Below are positions 58,591 through 64,000 of a DNA stretch of 64,000 nucleotides, piece by piece. The DNA is from Mucor racemosus (lineage: Eukaryota > Mucoromycota > Mucoromycetes > Mucorales > Mucoraceae), in assembly GCA_027405735.1 (NCBI GenBank), contig JAPEHQ010000004.1, forward strand, positions 992,001 through 1,056,000. Reading direction: 5' to 3'. Below the pieces are notes generated by a model. It saw nothing but the letters and a program-made list of their open reading frames with translations, was not told where the DNA came from and searched no databases. How positions within the stretch are numbered: the first letter of the stretch is position 1; each line of letters begins with the position of its first letter. The position numbers and the translations under genes are program-made.

Positions 58591-59903
58591 AAATATCAAG
58601 AAAGTCCAAATGTTCAAATTATGAAGCAATTTCAATATTAAAGCAGAAGAAGCAGAAAGTATGAAAAGAATGACGCATCGTTTGTCAATTTCTTCATTTA
58701 TATTATACATGTCAAGGATACCAGAAGGTTTGAAATGCTTTCAATATTGATGCAAAAATTATTGTTCTATATGGTATAGAAAATCTAACATTGATCAAGA
58801 TATCGATAATTATGTAACAGGAATTTTTGCATTTTTAACATATAATAAAGTGTTGTGATGAAGGTAATTGCAACAACAAATATTAAGTAATGGTAGCATT
58901 CAAAGCTAATTGAAATCATGATTTGTCACCTAAAGTTATCGACGCAATGCGTTTACATTTAAGACCTTGTACATAAAATCGATAACGCAGTCTATCATGG
59001 AATACTACAAAAGAACCTCTAAAAACCATCATTGAAATTCCAGTTGAACAATAGTTTAAATGCCGTGTGTTTGCATACCATATCCCAAAACAAGTATGGA
59101 TTTGATAAATTAAAGCTAGCATGAGCAAATAGTAGGGCCATATGAAGCAATATCTATTCAAAAATATGCAATACACCAAATCTAAAAAAAAAAAAAAGAA
59201 ACACCTCAACATATATACGGTATGTAGATGTGATTTGATCTTACACATATCAAACTGGAGGCTGGTAAATCATTTGTGTAACTGAAACAATCGAATTAAA
59301 GACATACGGAGGTAAAGTTCGCTATAAAAAGCAAATAAATGTCGAATAGTAAAGCCAGCTTTCAAATTCAATATTTCGCAGCTAATATATTGATTGCGGA
59401 CTATGTTAACGTCGCATGACAGATAAACTTTTCTGGCTGATCTAATGTCTTGCTTTACTCCATGTATCTGCTCCATTGTTTATGAATGCAAGTATGTCTA
59501 ACCCTTGGACTCCTTGAAGTTATATCGTTATTTTTAGATACAAGATGAATGTGTGATACACCATTAAATTGATTAGGTACAAAATCATGCTTTCATTAAG
59601 AAATATTTGAGCTAAATAAAGAAAAAATAAGCAAACATTTAGACAATTATACATAAAATGAGCTAATAAAGAAGGTTTACATAATATTGTTAGTATGTAT
59701 ATTTATTCATAAATAATATCAATTTGTAGTTCCTGTAAGAATCTAATTATTGGGCGTTAACTGTCTCCCCCAATGTGTTACACTCATGCCATAATTAGGG
59801 TGATAGTAGTACATAACGTTTCAAATTTGCATAAAAAATAGTGCGTATTGTTTTTGAGGTGGGAGGGGGTTATTTGCTATTTCTTATACTTTTATTTCGA
59901 AAA
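58591..59903. other. Intergenic DNA between array members A and B
   Basis: No further gene or repeat recognised. A minus-strand frame at 58916..59248 is open for 110 codons, but it has a Phe run and no family resemblance. Confidence 0.4.
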
Positions 59904-61345
59904 ATGAGAGCTACATGCGGTATTTGCTTGGAGGAGTTTAATGAAAATACTTGTTCAGTAGCCTTATATCGATGTGGACATGTCTTTGATGCATTGTGGC
60001 AAGTGGCATTATTTAGTAGTCTATAAAAACTGTCCGTAACCTTTTTATATATTTTAGTATTGATCAATTTTTGGAGGTGGGTTCTAAATGTCCCACATGC
60101 AATAAAATCATTGACAAATCCAAAAAGAATCATCATTTACGTATCTATATGTCTTCTGGGGGTAGCAGCAGTAAACCTGTTGTTCACAATGAATTAAAGA
60201 AAAACCTTGTTGAAGCAAATCACAAAATAATCGCTTTGCAAAGCGAGCTTTCAAGTACTAAGGATAAGTTGAGTCAATCTCGTATAAATCATGAAGATGC
60301 ATTGGTGCAAGTCCGTGATGAAAAGGGTATTTTGATGGCAACTATCAAGTCAATGGAAGCTTTAAAAACCGATTATCAACAGGTAATTGATGCTAAAAAC
60401 AGCTATTCATCAGAACTTGATTCCATAAAACTATGCAATCAAACCCTAATAAGCAAGCTGCAAGAGTGCCAAAAAAGTTATAAAGCTGCTGAATTGGAAT
60501 TAAAATCCTATCGTTCAAGAAAAGAAAAGTGCAATTCTTGTGAAAAGAAGCCGTTCAATAATAATAGCAATAATAACAACAATAGATCTGTAAATAACTC
60601 CAATTACATACCAGAAAATCAAAATTTTCAAACAAAATACTTTGATTTGCAGAAACAGCACCGTGATCTGTTGACCAAGGAGCAAATTCTTGAAAAGAAA
60701 TTCGTTGAATTGACACTTAAAGTGAATAGTTCGTCTTCAATTGCAGAAGCCAGCAACACTACGCCGTATTTTTATCATCTAGAAAAGCAACTAGCTGATA
60801 CAAAAACTAGGGAGAATAGGTTATTAACTGACGTTTCAAAATTGAAACAAATCAAGGATAGAGTAATCAAGGAGAAACGTTATTTACAAGATAAATATAA
60901 CGCCACAAATATGCAACTTAAAAAGGTTCAATTTGACAAGGAGACTTGGCTTGCCGAAATCAAGGCTTTACAAGAGAAGCTTAAGGCTTCCGATGGTAGT
61001 ATTGCATTATTACAAGAAATTAAATCAAATTGGGAAAACGAGAATCGCTCAATGCAAGAGAAACTCAAATTTTCTATGGAAAATATCAAGAAACTTCAAG
61101 AGTTAAAACAAAAATACGTTTCAGAGAACTTGGTATTACGTGAAAAAGTTACTGTCTCTGAGCAAATGATGAAGGCTTTCCAAGAAAATGAACTTTTGGT
61201 CTCAAAAGAAATCGATGTTTCAAATACACTGCTTGCATCCGCCAACTTTGAATGTGATCGATTAAAGATATCTAACGATGTTCTCAAAAGCGAAATTGTT
61301 GTACTAAAAGATCAACTTGCGGTTGCCACACGTCCTTGGTTTTAG
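59904..61345 (+). CDS. TRAIP-like RING/coiled-coil protein, array member B
   Basis: Two exons, 59904..59998 and 60058..61345, give 460 residues. The RING reads CGIC, RCGHVFDALC (Asp at the fifth ligand), then KCPTC. The rest is coiled coil with an Asn/Ser-rich break near residue 190. The protein ends RPWF. The intron starts TG|GCAAGT and ends TTTTAG. It is a GC-AG intron, because the nearest GT donor gives an in-frame stop, while the GC donor reproduces the exact exon length and CIDQFLEVGSKCP match of the paralogues. This is the longest member of the array and appears intact. DNA unwinding or ubiquitin roles cannot be judged from sequence; a nuclear RING ligase is the working guess. Confidence 0.75.
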
Positions 61346-61809
61346 ATCTAGGATATGAATAAATGTGCGCCAACTCGAGTGAAAATAGTAAATTAAATAT
61401 AAAATTGTAATAAGAATTCATATTACAAATACATTTATAGCCAAATAAAATAATAAAGGGTTTATTGCAGTAGCCACTGCAATATAATTTGATTTTAATA
61501 CTCTAAATGACCTTTTGAATACTGCTCAAATCAACGGTCGATTTTGTTTTGGTATAGAAGTCATGAACAAATGCATATGAGAACATACAAATCATCATCA
61601 AAGGTGTAAATTAGCTACATGAGAGGTTTAGATAATCAAAATCAACTACTTTTAGTTTGGGTAGTTATAATAGTACTGATTAAATGTTCTGTTAGTAAAC
61701 TGTGACATATGAATGAGATGTGCCTTCTCTAGAGAGAAAAAAAACATGTTTTACCATTGATTTTGCGTGAGCATACAGGCTTTGTTTATCCATTTTTGTA
61801 TCTCTAATT
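61346..61809. other. Spacer between array members B and C
   Basis: AT-rich, no features. Confidence 0.45.
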
Positions 61810-63137
61810 ATGAGAATTGTATGCAAGATATGCTCAAAAGATATGAATGAAAGTACCTGCTGGATAATAATGAGTACATGTGGACATATTTTTGACAAGA
61901 ACTGGTATCCAATATCCAATTTATTTACAAAAAATTACTCTAATCTCTAATATGATATAGCATTGATTCTTATTACTAAAGTGAACGTGGAAGATGTCCA
62001 GCTTGAAAGATATTTGTCACACCAATTATCAACCCTTGTATGCATATTCCAAAAGACTACATTCTAATTTACCCTTCTAAAAGTAATAGTTATGAAAGCC
62101 TTGTGTCGACTTAACTAGTGAAAGATCTTGTTAAAGCAAACCAAAAGTCGAATTCTTTACAAAAGGAGCTTTCAAAAACCAAGAAATTACTGAATATTTC
62201 TCATCAAGGAAATAAAAGCATATAATCAAAGCTTTAAGAAACTACAGAGTCATTAAAAAAGACATCGTAATCATTGGCCAACATGAAGACAGATTATGAT
62301 CAGGTAAAACGGTCTAGGGATGATGGCTTTTAGAGATATATAAACTCAAGTTGTCTAATCAGCTCTTAACGGATAATCTCAAAAAACCGCAAAACCAATA
62401 CCAAGCATTAGGATACCAATTAAAATTTCAAGGGTTATTGAAGCCTGGGGATATTTTCAAAGCTTGTGACCAAAATCCACCAAACAAAACATTGTCAATT
62501 TTAGATAATTTAACCATAAATCAAGCTTTTCAAAGAGACTATTTGGAATTGCAAAAGAATTACCAAAATCTTATAAAAAGAGAGCAGCTTCTTAAAAATG
62601 AATTGAGAAAACCCATTTTACAAATGACAGATCCGCAGCTTATAGGGTATATGGCAAATATACAGCGTTTATATAAGCAGCTACAGTATCAGATTCATTA
62701 ACTAGAGAAAACAAACTTTCGGCGAATATCACAAATATAGAAATTGAAAAGCAGAGCTTAATTGGCAAAAAGCGTGCTTTGCAGAAGAAATACGATATTG
62801 CAAATTCAAATATTTCGTTGATTATCATAACATGGAAAAAAAGCTCAAATCCATGTGCGATAGCAATACTGTACTGAAACTTTTAAATCAAAATTGGACA
62901 ACTGAAAATCATAATAATTTAAAAGAAAAAATCAAGTCTTTGAATGAGTCTTTGAAAGAGACGATCAAGGATTATCACATATTGAAGGAAAATAGTAATG
63001 CAGAAAATACTCAATTAAAAAGAGATGTCAAGACATTAGATAACAGCATGATAGCAATCCAGACTTTGGAAAATGAGAATGACCAGTTAATCAAACAGTT
63101 GAAAATCGCTAAGCGGCCTTGGTATATATTTTATTAA
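61810..63137 (+). pseudogene. TRAIP-like array member C, decayed
   Basis: Exon 1 (61810..61904) is intact: 95 bases, with CKIC and TCGHIFDKN. The donor GTATCC and an acceptor GATATAG follow, but the second exon hits stops almost at once (after CIDSYY and again after GRCPA). Further blocks resemble member B in different frames: KDLVKANQKSNSLQKELSKT near 62120, a coiled coil at 62351..62701, and another at 62832..63137 that ends KIAKRPWYIFY. Several stops and frameshifts therefore separate pieces of one ancestral gene. The surviving start, splice site and C-terminal RPW show it was once a full paralogue. Confidence 0.8.
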
Positions 63138-63467
63138 GGTTGTACAGTTGAAATCACTTCTTCCACAACCCCAAAGTAAATAAAAATGCCAATAACATGC
63201 AGGTCCATAAATAATTTTCAAAATTAAAGATGCAGGATAATCAACAAGACCTCAAGGGGTAATTACTTCAAATATAGTTAAATACCTCAATTGTTCGTAT
63301 ATATATGCAATACAAATACTTGTAAAAAGCAAGAAACCTGGAAATGTTTACTACTTTGAGCAACGCCATCTCAATCAAATAACATAAAATATACTTTATA
63401 TCCCCCAGTGCATAATGCATTTTTCTTTTCTTTTTTTCTGTTACGCTATTCCTTCCAAAAAATAAAA

Positions 63468-64000
63468 ATGACAGCTGTATGTGGCGTTTGCATTCACAAA
63501 GCAGTTGAGGAGCATTGCTATATATTAATGCCAGGATGTGGTCATATATTTGATAAAGCCTGGTAAAGACATATTATTTTTTATTCTTTTAAGGGATTAG
63601 TAAACTGATTAGAATCTAACATTTTGAAACAGCATAGAAAGCAGTTTAGGAGTAGAATATACATGTCCTGAGTGCAAGAATAATTATTTATTACCTTCAC
63701 CGTACAGGCCTATCCATCTCTCAGCTGATAATCCTGAACTTAGAGAATATCATGAACTGAAAAGATCCCTTATGGAGGCAGAATCTATGATAGAAGCCCA
63801 AAAGATACAACTTTCAGAACTCCAGGATAACCTGGATATTGAGAGTCGAAGTCGCAAAAAAAGCAATGACGCATTGATAGCAGCTACTCAAGCTTTGACA
63901 ACATTACAGAGAGATTATAATAGTTTACAAATTTTAAGAGATGATTACTTGCCAGAGCTAAATTCCATAAAGACGAATAATCTTGCAGTAGCAGTTCAAA
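63468..64000 (+). CDS. TRAIP-like RING/coiled-coil protein, array member D (cut by window end)
   Basis: Exon 1 (63468..63562) is again 95 bases, with CGVC and GCGHIFDKAC made across the intron. Exon 2 opens at 63633 with IESSLGVEYTCPEC and stays open as a coiled coil to the last base of the window, about 150 residues in all so far. The RING has Asp at the fifth zinc position as in the other members. The 3' end is outside the window, so its completeness is unknown. Confidence 0.72.

Overview
The window looks like nuclear DNA of an early-diverging fungus, most likely Mucoromycota and probably Mucorales. The evidence is AT-rich DNA, genes split by many 45-75 nt GT-AG introns with CTAAT/CTAAC-like branch points, a PAS plus GATA-finger white-collar-type factor, and a Mediator subunit (MED23) that budding and fission yeast lack. 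The lineage is inferred from gene content and intron style. All gene models were spliced by hand from reading frames and splice signals, so exon ends are predictions.

Layout. 2.1-11.4 kb: four plus-strand genes: a TMEM184/DUF300 membrane protein, a YheT/ABHD1-3-type alpha/beta hydrolase, a CENP-L-like kinetochore protein, and an unrecognised poly-Gln/acidic protein. 14.0-15.5 kb: a minus-strand PAS-GATA factor with a long poly-Gln tail. 20.6-31.7 kb: a compact housekeeping block with GID8 (-), HIS6 (-), FHIT (+), NSE3 (-) and a 14-exon MED23 (-). 32-45 kb: a transposon graveyard with no host gene. 47.1-48.0 kb: a Nudix hydrolase (-). 53.8-55.9 kb: ETF-ubiquinone oxidoreductase (+). 56.2-64 kb: a tandem array of four TRAIP-like RING/coiled-coil genes, one of them a pseudogene and the last cut by the window end.

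Mobile DNA. Five insertions belonging to two LTR families can be placed to the base by terminal sequence and 4-5 bp target duplications. A dispersed, non-LTR repeat of about 1.2 kb occurs four times (18.3, 32.3, 44.2 and 57.4 kb). A second repeat of about 500 bp occurs three times (34.2, 40.4 and 43.6 kb). In the 34.2 kb copy there is a three-level nest: the old repeat was hit by an LTR (CAGAG duplication), and that LTR was hit by a 2,126 bp element (AATA duplication). This inner element encodes an intact 481-residue DDE-type transposase ending in a chromodomain. Its ends are near-identical 255/256 bp DIRECT repeats, each starting GAG and ending CTC, instead of long inverted repeats. This is the most unusual system in the window.

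The host genes do not form a pathway. They cover transport, lipid/ester hydrolysis, chromosome segregation and repair (CENP-L, NSE3, TRAIP-like), transcription (MED23, PAS-GATA), protein degradation (GID8), histidine synthesis (HIS6), nucleotide and inositol pyrophosphate turnover (FHIT, Nudix) and mitochondrial electron transfer (ETF-QO).
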